From Pseudomonas sp. NBRC 111124 (GTDB lineage Bacteria > Pseudomonadota > Gammaproteobacteria > Pseudomonadales > Pseudomonadaceae), in NCBI RefSeq assembly GCF_001320245.1, contig NZ_BCBA01000107.1:62001-126000 (forward strand): DNA of 64,000 bases. Direction: 5' to 3'. Positions 32,788-43,323 of the stretch are shown one piece after another (positions within the stretch are counted from its first letter, which is position 1; each line of letters starts with the position of its first letter). Below the pieces are notes generated by a model. The model saw nothing but the letters and a program-made list of their open reading frames with translations. It was not told the origin of the DNA and made no database searches. The position numbers were made by a program, and so were the translations under genes.

Positions 32788-34356
32788 TCAGGCCTTAACT
32801 GACTGATTACAGTATGGGTGTGTAAATTGCAGATTACTTAACGATCCAATACCACCCTCCCTTGCCCTGACGACGTGATCGTACGAGATGGATTTCTCTG
32901 GATCCAGGTAGCCTTTACAAATTGCACATTTCGGAGCAGAAGCTAGCGCAACACTTATAAAGGCTTCACTCTTAACATCGTCACTGAATACCTTCGAAAC
33001 AGATGCCAAGTCACCAACAAAAACCTTCCCAGCTGCACCTGAAAACTTAATTATATCTTGCTCCGAAATTTCAAAGTTTTTATCCAAAGCTTGTATTAGC
33101 TTCTCGAGCAGTTCAGCGTAGACGACCGCGCGGCTCTTGCTGGAGCTTTTTTGTAGAATAGTAGCGATTAATTCCTTTTTCTCTATCAGCTCCCACTCCA
33201 ATCTTTCCCTAACCCTGGTAAATTTAGGAAAGAATGACTGATCATTGTTGGATATCTTCTTGCCCAACAGCACTACAGTACCCATGAAAAGCCCTCCAGA
33301 ATGACGCCCCGTCGGACCATAAAAATACACTGCGGGATGCAAGCCCAAGCTTCCATTGTCATTTCCGGTGATTCTTTTAGCCAAACCGAGGGCTTTTTCT
33401 AAGGCTCTAACCGTCGCACCTCCATCAAGATCATCATCCATATCTGATATTACTTTTGGATTGCCTAATTGATCTCGCACAGAAACGAGAACAAAGTCAA
33501 TTAAGGTTTGCAAAGCCGCCCTAACTACTTTCGGGCCACCCAATGGAAGATCAAGAGTTTTGATTGGCCTTTTCAGCTCTGGATCAAACAAGGTTGAATG
33601 AAGATTTTTTGCGGCATCTTCGATTTTAAGCATTGCCTCAGGGGAAAAACTAGACCAGTATCTGTGCCCCTTCCCAGATCGGATAATTGCACGAGCAGCT
33701 ATCGGGACTGGTTTCTTTCGATTTTTAAGCAGCATCTCCTCAATATCATCAAGAGGAGTGCCTTTCATATTTATTTTAAAGAATGAACTCTCGGCTTTAT
33801 CTGCATCACCCTTAACCCACTGTATCGGCAACCCTCTACTAATAACTGTAGTCAACCTCTTTCTATCAACAATAGCCGACCCCAAATCTGAGCTCCGCGC
33901 TTGGTAGTGTTGCCAAGTACCAACTCTTCTCGCGATCAAATCGCGCGTTTTTTTAGCGATTTCCCTCTGGGACTGCGATATATCATATCCAAAATACGCC
34001 TGAGAAACCGGACCATCCCCATAATCATCTTCCACCCAAGATCTCAGTACACTTAATCTATGCCCGCCATCAATCACAAATAGATACGTTGGAGACTGCC
34101 ACAGAATAACCGATGGAATCAGATCTCCATCTACGAAGCACTCAAGCAATGACACCACTTGATCTGGAGTCCAATGATTGGTTTCCCTCTGAAAATCAGG
34201 CTTCCTAAGATTCGGCCCCATCATCCCACCAGAAGAAAATTCTCGCAGAGAAATGGTCGCCACATTCTCAAACAGAGCTGCGTCGGCATCGGCTATGGCA
34301 AAATCTGCTCTTGCGATCATCGCATCGAGGTTTACCAGGTTTGATTTCAGTGCCAT
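32788..34356 (-). CDS. ParB-like/DUF262-type protein with C-terminal HNH nuclease
   Basis: 522 residues. The N-terminal third has the ParB/DUF262 nucleotide-binding pattern: RKPDFQRETNHWTPDQVVSL, then SVILWQSPTYLFVIDGGHRLSVLRSW with the DGGHR core. The C-terminus is an HNH module: CAICKGYLDPEKSISYDHVV and GSLSNLQFTHPYCNQS, containing C-x2-C, Asp-His, Asn and the final His/Cys-Asn. This is similar in plan to GmrSD and AIPR-adjacent nucleases. ATG 34356 is preferred because GAGGG is just upstream; ATG 34386 has none. It is the most A/T-rich gene of the island. Convergent to the methyltransferase; role in the system inferred only from position. Confidence 0.82.
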   Translation of the reverse strand: MALKSNLVNLDAMIARADFAIADADAALFENVATISLREFSSGGMMGPNLRKPDFQRETNHWTPDQVVSLLECFVDGDLIPSVILWQSPTYLFVIDGGHRLSVLRSWVEDDYGDGPVSQAYFGYDISQSQREIAKKTRDLIARRVGTWQHYQARSSDLGSAIVDRKRLTTVISRGLPIQWVKGDADKAESSFFKINMKGTPLDDIEEMLLKNRKKPVPIAARAIIRSGKGHRYWSSFSPEAMLKIEDAAKNLHSTLFDPELKRPIKTLDLPLGGPKVVRAALQTLIDFVLVSVRDQLGNPKVISDMDDDLDGGATVRALEKALGLAKRITGNDNGSLGLHPAVYFYGPTGRHSGGLFMGTVVLLGKKISNNDQSFFPKFTRVRERLEWELIEKKELIATILQKSSSKSRAVVYAELLEKLIQALDKNFEISEQDIIKFSGAAGKVFVGDLASVSKVFSDDVKSEAFISVALASAPKCAICKGYLDPEKSISYDHVVRAREGGIGSLSNLQFTHPYCNQSVKA

Positions 34357-34722
34357 ATGACCCTCAAGTCGGCTGTCTCCATACATAACGCTCGATGGTA
34401 GAGGATTTTAAAGAGTAGTGGCAGAGCTATTTGCTAGCAGAACGACTACGCACGCAGTTCATATAACGGCCAAGTGATACCGGGCACCGCCATCGAGAAA
34501 CGTTCGACGAGCAGTCACCGCTGAAACTTTACGCCTGAGCTCAAACGCAGTGTCGCAAACATAATACTCGATCAACACTGCAGCCACATCGATGCAGCTA
34601 GATCGCTTGCCAATCTAAAAGACAGCAATCAATCCCGCTGCGTGCGTTTCAAACTGCGGGGTTCCGAGAATTCGGGATGGGAGGTGCAAACTTTATTTAG
34701 GACGATACAAGACTAATAAAAA
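34357..34722. other. Non-coding island edge next to tRNA-Pro
   Basis: About 365 bp without a supported gene on either strand, A/T-rich, between the ParB-like/HNH start and the tRNA-Pro terminator. No integrase gene, transposase or clear copy of the tRNA 3' end was found in it. It must contain the promoter of the leftward HNH gene. Confidence 0.45.
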
Positions 34723-34750
34723 AGCCCAGTCGTCACCGACTGGGCTTTTT
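34721..34750 (-). terminator. Terminator of tRNA-Pro
   Basis: Stem AGCCCAGTCG (34723-34732) and CGACTGGGCT (34737-34746), loop TCAC. T-runs exist in both directions, so it can also stop rightward transcripts from the island. Confidence 0.88.
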
Positions 34751-34762
34751 CGTTTTCAATAA

Positions 34763-34839
34763 TGGTCGGGACGGAGTGATTCGAACACTCGACCCCTTGC
34801 ACCCCATGCAAGTGCGCTACCGGGCTGCGCTACGCCCCG
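34763..34839 (-). tRNA. tRNA-Pro(GGG)
   Basis: 77 nt with CCA encoded. Acceptor CGGGGCG pairs CGTCCCG, D-loop AGCCCGGTAGCGC, anticodon arm CTTGC-ATGGGGT-GCAAG with GGG at 34-36, T-loop GTTCGAATC. The 3' end faces the island, the usual side for integration of mobile islands. Confidence 0.95.
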
Positions 34840-34956
34840 ACTGGGCTTGAAGCATGTTCTCAATCCTGCCGAGAACGTTGAAGAATGTACCCTAACCTCC
34901 TGATAAATGAAACCTTTTTCTCAAAAAATTTCCACTCATCAGAAAAACCGCCAAGG

Positions 34957-35313
34957 TCACTTCTTCAACACCACCAACACATCCTCCAACTCGACAATCA
35001 TCTGCCGAATCAGCTGCTTGTACTGGCTCGATTCATCCTTCACCTCATCACTGGAGAGCCGCAACCGCGCCCCGCCAATGGTAAACCCCTGGTCATACAG
35101 CAGGGCGCGGATCTGGCGAATCATCAGCACATCCTGCCGCTGATAATACCGCCGGTTCCCCCGCCGCTTCACAGGGTTGAGCTGAGGAAACTCCTGCTCC
35201 CAATACCGCAGCACGTGTGGCTTTACGGCACACAACTCGCTCACTTCACCGATGGTGAAGTAGCGTTTGCCCGGTATGGGGGGCAGTTCGTCGTTATGGC
35301 TTGGTTCCAGCAT
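34957..35313 (-). CDS. MerR family regulator
   Basis: 118 residues. The N-terminal MerR winged helix is [29 protein letters not shown] (near 20-48) with the [25 protein letters not shown] wing and second helix; a short helical C-terminus ([26 protein letters not shown]) likely makes the dimer. No metal-binding cysteines in the C-terminus, so the effector is unknown. The start ATG 35313 overlaps the 3' end of ihfA by 20 bp, the conserved arrangement of Pseudomonas after pheST-ihfA. Confidence 0.88.
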
Positions 35314-35596
35314 AGGCCTCAACCCGGGCCTTCAACTTCTGCCCTGGACGAAAGGTGACGACGCGCCGTGCGGTAATCGGGATCTCTTCCCCTGTCTTGG
35401 GGTTGCGGCCCGGCCGCTGGCGTTTGTCGCGAAGGTCGAAGTTGCCGAAACCGGACAACTTGACCTGCTCGTTCTCTTCAAGTGCGTGCCGAATTTCTTC
35501 AAAAAACAGCTCGACCAGCTCCTTGGCCTCACGCTTGTTAAGCCCCAGCTCCTCGTACAGCCTTTCGGCCATCTCAGCTTTCGTCAGAGCACCCAT
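35294..35596 (-). CDS. ihfA: Integration host factor alpha subunit
   Basis: 100 residues. Forms with IhfB the heterodimer that bends DNA sharply for replication, recombination and transcription from RpoN promoters. Family signature [29 protein letters not shown] at the start and [27 protein letters not shown] in the DNA-inserting arm with the conserved Pro (NPKTGE). Starts 4 bp after the pheT stop and is co-transcribed with it. Confidence 0.97.
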
Positions 35597-35600
35597 GCCG

Positions 35601-37982
35601 TTATTTCCTTAACGTGGTGTTCAACCTTTGTTCGAGCGAGGTGAGGATGTTTTGCAGGGTAGTGTTCACCTCATCGTCGTTAAGAGTGCGCGATGGATGC
35701 TGCCAGGTCAAGCCGACGGCGAGGCTTTTTCTATCAGGATCAATGCCTTTACCTTGGTAGACATCAAACAGCCTGAGGTCTGTGAGCCATTCGCCTGCAT
35801 TGTCACGAATTACTTCAAGCACGTCTTGAGAAGCTACATCACGTCCTGCAATCAAAGCCAGGTCGCGACGGGTTTCCGGGAACTTGGAGAGTTCGCTGAA
35901 TTTCGGCAGGCGGCCTTCGACCACATCGCCCAATACCAGCTCGAAGACGAACACCGGGCGGTCCAGGTCTAGGGCTTTGGCAAGCTCCGGGTGGAGGGCG
36001 CCGAGGTAGCCGACGTCCTTGCCGTCGCGCTGGATCACAGCGGTTTGGCCAGGGTGCAGGGCTGGGTGTTTGCCGGCGGCGAAGGTGAAGTCGCTCAGGG
36101 CGCCGCTGTAGCCCAGCAGGGCTTCCACATCGGCTTTGACGTCGAAGAAGTCGATGGTGTCGCGGCCGTTGGCCCAGCCTTCTGGCAGGCGGCTGCCGGT
36201 GACGACGCCGGCGATCATGGGCTGCTGCTGCAGGTTACCGAGCTGGCCGACGAAGCGCAGGCCGCTTTCGAACAGGCGCACGCGGTCTTGCTGGCGGTTG
36301 AGGTTGTGCTGCAGTGCCTTGACCAGGCCTGGCCACAACGAGGCGCGCATGGCGGCCATGTCGTTGGAGATCGGGTTGGCCAGCAGCAGCGGCTCGACGC
36401 CTGGGCTGAACAGCTCGAACAGTTTTGGGTCGATGAAGCTGTAGGTGATGGCTTCCTGGTAGCCGCGGGCGACCAGCAGGCGGCGCAGGTTTGGCAGCTC
36501 GCCGCGGGTTTCCGGGCGGGCCTGCGGCGCGAGGCGGGCTTGCGGGTAGCGCACTGGCAGGTTGTTGTAACCGTACAGGCGGGCCAGCTCTTCGATCAGG
36601 TCGACTTCCAGGCTGATGTCGAAGCGGTGGCTTGGGACGTTGACGGTCCACTGCCCTGCCCCACTTGCCTGGGTAGCCAGGCCGAGGTTGTTGAGCAGCT
36701 GCTCGACCTGGGCCGGGTCCATCTCCATGCCGAGCATCTGGGTGATGCGGTCGGCGCGCAGGGTGACCGGGGCGACGTTTGGCAGGTGCTGTTCGCTGAC
36801 GGCTTCGACGATCGGGCCGGCTTCGCCGCCGACGATGTCGAGCAGCAGCTGGGTGGCGCGCTCCATGGCTTCGCGGGCCAGCTGCGAGTCGACGCCGCGC
36901 TCGTAGCGGTGCGAGGCGTCGGTGTGCAGGCCGTAGGAACGGGCTTTACCGGCGACGGAGATCGGCTCGAAGAAGGCGCTTTCGAGGAACAGGTCGCGGG
37001 TTTTCTCGGTGTTCACACCGCTGTGCTCGCCACCCATGACGCCGGCGATGGCCAGGGCGCGGGTGTGGTCGGCGATCACCAGGGTGTCGGCACGCAGGGC
37101 CACTTCCTGGCCGTCGAGCAGGACCAGCTTCTCGCCCTCTTCGGCCATGCGCACGCGGATGCCGCCGTTGATTTCGGCGAGGTCGAAGGCGTGCATCGGC
37201 TGGCCGAGTTCGAGCATCACGTAGTTGGTGATGTCGACGGCGGCGTCGATGCTGCGCACGTCGCTGCGGCGCAGGCGCTCGACCATCCACAGCGGGGTCG
37301 GCTTGCTCAGGTCGACGTTGCGGATGACGCGGCCCAGGTAGCGTGGGCAAGCGGCTGGGGCGCTGACTTCGACCGGGCGCACTTCGTCGTGGGCCGGGGC
37401 AACGGCGGGTACGACCGGGCGGGTGACCGGGGTGTCGTACAGGGCGCTGACGTCGCGGGCCAGGCCTGCGATAGACAGGCAGTCACCGCGGTTCGGGGTC
37501 AGGCCGATTTCGATGCTGGCGTCGTCCAGGCTCAGGTACTGGCGGATGTCGTCGCCCACCGGGGCGTCGGCAGCCAGTTCCAGCAGGCCGTCGTTTTCTT
37601 CGCTGATCTGCAGCTCGGCGGCCGAGCAGAGCATGCCGAACGATTCGACGCCGCGCAGCTTGGCCTTCTTGATCTTGAAGTCGCCTGGCAGTTCGGCGCC
37701 GATCATGGCGAACGGAATCTTGATGCCAGGGCGGGCGTTAGGCGCGCCGCACACGACCTGGAAGGTTTCCTGGCCGTTGCTCACCTGGCACACGCGCAGT
37801 TTGTCGGCGTCCGGGTGTTGTTCGGTGGCGAGGATCTCGCCCACGGCGATGCCGCTGAACTGGCCGGCAGCGGGGGTCACGCTGTCGACTTCAAGGCCGG
37901 CCATGGACAGGCGGGCGACCAGTTCGTCACGGGAGACTTGCGGGTTTACCCAACCGCGCAGCCACTGTTCACTGAATTTCAT
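35601..37982 (-). CDS. pheT: Phenylalanyl-tRNA synthetase beta subunit
   Basis: 793 residues, the usual length. Works as an alpha2-beta2 tetramer charging tRNA-Phe. Domains seen: N-terminal tRNA-binding EMAP/OB domain ([20 protein letters not shown] near 48-67), the editing B3/B4 region in the middle, DNA-binding-like B5 ([17 protein letters not shown]), and the C-terminal FDX-ACB anticodon-binding domain ([17 protein letters not shown] near 708-724). 31 bp after pheS, 4 bp before ihfA. Confidence 0.98.
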
Positions 37983-38013
37983 GCTGTTCTCCTAGAAAGT
38001 GCGTCGATTGGGC

Positions 38014-39093
<1,080 letters not shown>

Positions 39094-39139
39094 TCAATGC
39101 CCGGCGCCGCAAGCGCCGCCGGGTGATTGTCGCGGGTAC

Positions 39140-39496
39140 TTAAGCCAGAACGGCTTTAGCTTTCTCGACAATCGCAGCAAACGCCGCTTTTTCGTTCACT
39201 GCCAGATCGGCCAGAACCTTACGGTCGATTTCGATCGAAGCCTTTTTCAGGCCAGCAATCAGACGGCTGTACGACAGACCGTTGGTGCGGGCACCGGCGT
39301 TGATACGAGCGATCCACAGTGCGCGGAACTGACGCTTCTTCTGGCGACGGTCGCGGTAGGCGTATTGGCCTGCCTTGATGACCGCTTGCTTGGCTACACG
39401 GAATACGCGCGAGCGTGCACCGTAGTAACCTTTAGCCAGTTTCAGAATTTTTTTGTGACGCTTACGAGCGATAACGCCGCGCTTAACACGAGCCAT
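39140..39496 (-). CDS. rplT: 50S ribosomal protein L20
   Basis: 118 residues, the usual length. Long basic N-terminus [20 protein letters not shown] and the globular end with [20 protein letters not shown]. Binds 23S rRNA early in assembly and in other bacteria represses its own operon. 27 bp after rpmI. Confidence 0.98.
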   Translation of the reverse strand: MARVKRGVIARKRHKKILKLAKGYYGARSRVFRVAKQAVIKAGQYAYRDRRQKKRQFRALWIARINAGARTNGLSYSRLIAGLKKASIEIDRKVLADLAVNEKAAFAAIVEKAKAVLA

Positions 39497-39523
39497 GAGT
39501 AACTTCCTCTATCTTAACCAGAA

Positions 39524-39718
39524 TTAACGAACGCGCAGCATGCGCTCGACTTTTGCCACGTCGGACGGGTGCAGCAAGCTGGCACCGCGCAGTTGACGCT
39601 TACGCTTGGTCGACATTTTGGTCAGGATGTGGCTCTTGAAAGCGTGCTTGTGCTTGAAGCCCGAAGCTGTCTTCAGGAAGCGCTTCGCAGCACCGCTCTT
39701 GGTTTTCATTTTTGGCAT
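39524..39718 (-). CDS. rpmI: 50S ribosomal protein L35
   Basis: 64 residues, basic, [20 protein letters not shown] at the start and [20 protein letters not shown] later, the classic L35 sequence. Between infC and rplT, in the conserved operon thrS-infC-rpmI-rplT. The 61 bp before it (39719-39779) is A/T-rich and holds its ribosome site. Confidence 0.98.
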   Translation of the reverse strand: MPKMKTKSGAAKRFLKTASGFKHKHAFKSHILTKMSTKRKRQLRGASLLHPSDVAKVERMLRVR

Positions 39719-39779
39719 GTTGAACTCCGCATTCGATAAAAATTACACAATAATCATCAGGCCTGCCGTGCCCGGGAGA

Positions 39780-40325
39780 TTACTTCTTCTTTTTGGGGGC
39801 GATGACCATCATAAGCTGGCGTCCTTCCATCTTAGGATGCTGCTCAACGGTGCCGTATTCGGCGAGGTCGGCTTCGACCCGCTTCAACAGCTCCATGCCC
39901 AGCTCCTGGTGGGCCATCTCACGGCCGCGGAATCTCAGAGAGATCTTGGCCTTGTCCCCATCGGTAAGGAAACGTACCAGGTTGCGTAGTTTTACCTGGT
40001 AATCCCCATCCTCCGTCCCTGGACGAAACTTGATTTCTTTAATCTGGATCTGTTTCTGGTTTTTCTTGGCTTCGTTAGCCTGCTTCTTCTTCTCGAAGAG
40101 GTGCTTGCCGTAGTCCATGACCTTGCAGACAGGCGGTACCGCGTCTGCAGAAATTTCTACCAGATCCAGCTTCGCTTCATCAGCGATACGAAGCGCTTCA
40201 TCAATCGAGACGATGCCAACCTGCTCGCCATCAGCGCCAATTAACCGAACCTCGCGGGCCGAGATATTCTCGTTGATCGGGGCCTTCGGTACAGCACGCT
40301 TATCGTTTCTCATTTCACGCTTAAT
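39780..40325 (-). CDS. infC: Translation initiation factor IF-3, AUU start
   Basis: 181 residues. Keeps 30S subunits free and checks the start codon. N-domain ([21 protein letters not shown], about 16-36) is joined by a Lys-rich linker ([21 protein letters not shown]) to the C-domain ([20 protein letters not shown]). The start is AUU at 40325-40323: the GGAG ribosome site overlapping the thrS end is 8 bases upstream of it, while the ATG at 40331 is only 2 bases away. An AUU start is known in enterobacterial infC and permits feedback because IF-3 discriminates against it. Confidence 0.93.
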   Translation of the reverse strand: MKREMRNDKRAVPKAPINENISAREVRLIGADGEQVGIVSIDEALRIADEAKLDLVEISADAVPPVCKVMDYGKHLFEKKKQANEAKKNQKQIQIKEIKFRPGTEDGDYQVKLRNLVRFLTDGDKAKISLRFRGREMAHQELGMELLKRVEADLAEYGTVEQHPKMEGRQLMMVIAPKKKK

Positions 40326-40330
40326 AGTCA

Positions 40331-42253
40331 TTACTCCGATTCTTGGCGACCACGCCGGGAAACCGCTTGTGTCAGGAGCTCAGCGAACTGGGCGACGGGC
40401 ATGGAGCCCAGGTCTGCGCCTTCGCGAGTACGCACTGCAACGGTTCGTGTTTCGACTTCGCGATCCCCTATAACCAAAAGGTACGGGACCTTGAGCAAAG
40501 TATGCTCGCGGATTTTAAAGCCGATCTTCTCATTTCTCAAGTCCGACTTGGCACGGAAACCGCTACCGTTCAGAGCATTTTCCACCTCGAGGGCGAAATC
40601 GGCCTGTTTGTCGGTGATGTTCATGATCACCGCCTGGGTCGGTGCGAGCCATGCCGGGAACACGCCGGCGTAGTGCTCGATCAGCATGCCGATGAAGCGC
40701 TCGAACGAACCGAGGATCGCACGGTGCAGCATGACGGGGCGAACCCGGCTGTTATCTTCGGCGATATAGCTGGCATCCAGACGTTCTGGCAGGTTCGGGT
40801 CGTACTGCAGGGTACCGCACTGCCAGTTACGGCCGAGGCAGTCGCGCAGGGTGAACTCGATTTTCGGGCCGTAGAACGCGCCCTCGCCCGGCTGGTATTC
40901 CCACTCCAGGCCCGACTCGTTCAGAGCGTCGGCCAGTGCGCCTTCGGCACGGTCCCACAGCTCTTCAGAGCCAACACGCTTGGCCGGACGGGTGGACAGC
41001 TTCATGGCGATGTCGGTGAAGCCAAAGTCCTTGTACACATCCAGGGTCAGCTTGATGAAGTCGGCGGCTTCTTTCTTCACCTGTTCTTCGGTGCAGAAGA
41101 TGTGCGCGTCGTCTTGCACAAAGCCACGCACGCGCATGATGCCGTGCAGGGCGCCGGAGGGCTCGTTACGGTGGCAGGCACCGAACTCGGCCAGGCGCAG
41201 CGGCAGGTCGCGGTAGCTCTTCAGGCCCTGGTTGAACACCTGCACGTGGCACGGGCAGTTCATCGGCTTGACCGCGTAGTCACGGCTTTCCGACGAAGTG
41301 GTGAACATGTTTTCGGCGTAGTTCGACCAGTGGCCGGAACGCTCCCAGAGGATGCGGTCGACAACTTGCGGGGTCTTGATTTCCAGGTAGCCGTTGACGC
41401 GCTGAACCTGGCGCATGTACTGCTCGAGCACCTGGTACACGGTCCAGCCGTTGGCGTGCCAGAACACCATGCCCGGGGCTTCTTCCTGCAGGTGGAAGAG
41501 GTCGAGCTGCTTGCCGATCTTGCGGTGGTCGCGTTTTTCGGCTTCTTCGATGCGCTGGATGTAGGCGGCCAGCTGCTTCTTGTCAGCCCAGGCGGTGCCG
41601 TACACACGCTGCAGCTGCTCGTTCTTGGCATCGCCGCGCCAGTAGGCGCCGGACAGCTTGGTCAGCTTGAATGCCTTGAGGAAGCGCGTATTCGGCACGT
41701 GCGGGCCACGGCACATGTCGACGTATTCTTCGTGGTAGTACAGGCCCATGGCCTGTTCATCCGGCATGTCTTCGACCAGGCGCAGCTTGTAGTCTTCGCC
41801 ACGGGCCTTGAACACGTCGATGACTTCGGCGCGCGGGGTGACCTTCTTGACCACGTCGTAGTCTTTTTCGATCAGCTCCATCATGCGCTTTTCGATGGCG
41901 GCCATGTCTTCTGGGGTGAAGGGGCGCTCGAAGGCGATGTCGTAATAGAAGCCTTCGTCGATCACCGGGCCGATCACCATCTTGGCGGTCGGGTACAGCT
42001 GCTTCACCGCGTGGCCAACCAGGTGGGCACACGAGTGACGGATGATCTCCAGTCCCTCTGCATCTTTAGGGGTGATGATCTGCAGGGTGGCGTCGTTGTG
42101 GATCAGGTCGCAGGCATCGACCAGCTTGCCGTCGACCTTGCCGGCCACGGTGGCTTTGGCCAGGCCTGCGCCGATGGATGCGGCGACGTCGGCAACGGAT
42201 ACGGCGTGATCAAACGAACGTTGACTGCCATCGGGAAGAGTAATAACGGGCAT
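40331..42253 (-). CDS. thrS: Threonyl-tRNA synthetase
   Basis: 640 residues. Class II synthetase. N-terminal TGS domain ([20 protein letters not shown]), the editing domain with [16 protein letters not shown] (near residues 71-86; His73, His77), catalytic core with motif 2 [22 protein letters not shown] (near 360-381), Cys/His zinc ligands near [12 protein letters not shown], and the C-terminal anticodon-binding domain ([17 protein letters not shown]). Start 42253 with AGGAGAGGAGG upstream. A tRNA-like hairpin directly before the ribosome site suggests autoregulation. Its stop overlaps the infC region. Confidence 0.98.
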   Translation of the reverse strand: MPVITLPDGSQRSFDHAVSVADVAASIGAGLAKATVAGKVDGKLVDACDLIHNDATLQIITPKDAEGLEIIRHSCAHLVGHAVKQLYPTAKMVIGPVIDEGFYYDIAFERPFTPEDMAAIEKRMMELIEKDYDVVKKVTPRAEVIDVFKARGEDYKLRLVEDMPDEQAMGLYYHEEYVDMCRGPHVPNTRFLKAFKLTKLSGAYWRGDAKNEQLQRVYGTAWADKKQLAAYIQRIEEAEKRDHRKIGKQLDLFHLQEEAPGMVFWHANGWTVYQVLEQYMRQVQRVNGYLEIKTPQVVDRILWERSGHWSNYAENMFTTSSESRDYAVKPMNCPCHVQVFNQGLKSYRDLPLRLAEFGACHRNEPSGALHGIMRVRGFVQDDAHIFCTEEQVKKEAADFIKLTLDVYKDFGFTDIAMKLSTRPAKRVGSEELWDRAEGALADALNESGLEWEYQPGEGAFYGPKIEFTLRDCLGRNWQCGTLQYDPNLPERLDASYIAEDNSRVRPVMLHRAILGSFERFIGMLIEHYAGVFPAWLAPTQAVIMNITDKQADFALEVENALNGSGFRAKSDLRNEKIGFKIREHTLLKVPYLLVIGDREVETRTVAVRTREGADLGSMPVAQFAELLTQAVSRRGRQESE

Positions 42254-42272
42254 GGCGCCTCCTCTCCTAGTG

Positions 42273-42293
42273 GTGACCCCTACCAAAGGTCAC
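42273..42293 (-). promoter_or_regulatory. thrS translational operator, tRNA-Thr anticodon-arm mimic
   Basis: On the minus strand GTGACC (42293-42288) pairs GGTCAC (42278-42273) over the loop TTTGGTAGG. With one U-G closing pair the loop becomes seven nucleotides, TTGGTAG, with GGT in the place of the anticodon and A after it, as in tRNA-Thr(GGU). It ends 6 bases before the thrS Shine-Dalgarno. The E. coli thrS operator uses the same trick with a CGU-like loop. Further hairpins (about 42320-42410) precede it in the long leader. Confidence 0.6.
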
Positions 42294-42586
42294 GTGGGTT
42301 GGGATGAGCCAGTACAAGATCCGACCTGCCTTCCCACAAGGGAAGCCTGCCTCACAGTGGCAGAAGCCTTTCGGCTTGCCAGGGACGAACCAGAGTGACT
42401 GGAAAGGAAAAAGCTGCGAGCTGCCTGTGGCGAGCTGCAAGCCGAGCATGCTAGCACGCGGGTTGCGTGGCCCGTAGAAATATTTGGAAATTGCACCGCT
42501 TCGGTGAACTATCGCGGAAAAAACCCTATCAGACTTTGGGAAGCAACCTACTCTTGTTGAGACCTTAACCCAAGGAGTAACTGGTT

Positions 42587-42889
42587 ATGCGAGTACCATC
42601 CCTTCTGGCCCTGGCGGCCGCTGGCGCCCTGCTGCTGCCAATGACTGCCAACGCTGGCAACTTCCCAGCCGGGAAGGAGGCCCACTACATGACCCAGTGC
42701 CAACAGGTGGCCAGCGGCCAGGGCGTCGACGCCGCGACCGCGAAAAAGCACTGCGACTGCGGTGCCCAGGCCATCAAAAAGAATTTCACCGATAAGGAGA
42801 TCGCAGATCTGGACAGCACTGACGGCGTGGACGCCAAGCTGATGCAGAAAGCACAGACCGTCGTGCAGGCTGCCTGTAAGCCGAAATGA
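42587..42889 (+). CDS. Secreted small protein with four cysteines
   Basis: 100 residues. Clear signal peptide (residues 1-22, LLALAAAGALLLPMTANAG, cut after ANA). The mature part is about 78 residues, helical, with cysteines at MTQCQQ, KKHCDCG and AACKPK that could form two disulfides. Not recognised. Start ATG 42587 with AAGGAG at 42571-42576. Divergent from thrS. Probably a small periplasmic protein; no motif for metal or haem binding (no CxxCH). Confidence 0.75.
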   Translation: MRVPSLLALAAAGALLLPMTANAGNFPAGKEAHYMTQCQQVASGQGVDAATAKKHCDCGAQAIKKNFTDKEIADLDSTDGVDAKLMQKAQTVVQAACKPK

Positions 42890-43048
42890 GCCGTACGCCG
42901 GGGGATTCACGCATTATTTGCCGTGGATCAAAATCCTGCGAAGGTAAAAGGCGCTAGATGCGCAGAATTAGACTATGATGTTGTCCGTGCTCCGTAGCCT
43001 CGGCCACATTGCACTACTGAAAAATTAAAATGTCTGGAGATTCACCCC

Positions 43049-43261
43049 ATGTCCAATCGCCAAAACGGCACCGTCAAATGGTTCAATGATGAGAAAGGCT
43101 ACGGCTTCATCACCCCAGCAGGCGGCGGCGACGACCTGTTCGTACACTTCAAAGCCATCGAATCCGACGGCTTCAAGAGCCTGAAAGAAGGCCAGGCTGT
43201 TACCTTCGTCGCCGAGCGCGGCCAGAAGGGCATGCAGGCTGCACAGGTTCGTCCGGAGTAA
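43049..43261 (+). CDS. Cold-shock domain protein (CspA family)
   Basis: 70 residues, OB-fold RNA chaperone. RNP1 KGYGFIT (near 17-23) and RNP2 LFVHF (near 31-35) are both intact, with [11 protein letters not shown] before them and [12 protein letters not shown] at the end. Single gene with a leader of over 100 bases, typical for cold-shock mRNAs, and a strong terminator directly after. Confidence 0.95.
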   Translation: MSNRQNGTVKWFNDEKGYGFITPAGGGDDLFVHFKAIESDGFKSLKEGQAVTFVAERGQKGMQAAQVRPE

Positions 43262-43274
43262 TTCGGGCAGCTGT

Positions 43275-43305
43275 AAAAAACCCGCCACTTGTGGCGGGTT
43301 TTTTT
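43275..43305. terminator. Strong terminator after the cold-shock gene
   Basis: AAAAAA-CCCGCCAC-TT-GTGGCGGG-TTTTTTT, perfect 8 bp stem with A- and T-runs on both sides, so it functions in both directions. Confidence 0.95.
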
Positions 43306-43323
43306 ATGGGTGTTTGCCGCGAT

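Noticed and set aside
22565-34356. Known BREX, Zorya or Druantia architecture
   Set aside because: The Z1 and GHKL motifs, DUF4420-like nuclease and Vsr do not fit these systems; no BrxX-type methylase, ZorAB motor pair or DruE helicase was seen.
34357-34722. Integrase or transposase remnant next to tRNA-Pro
   Set aside because: Short frames show no tyrosine-recombinase or DDE motif.
40343-42307. Plus-strand open frame of 654 codons across thrS
   Set aside because: Antisense shadow of thrS; no ribosome site, no motifs.
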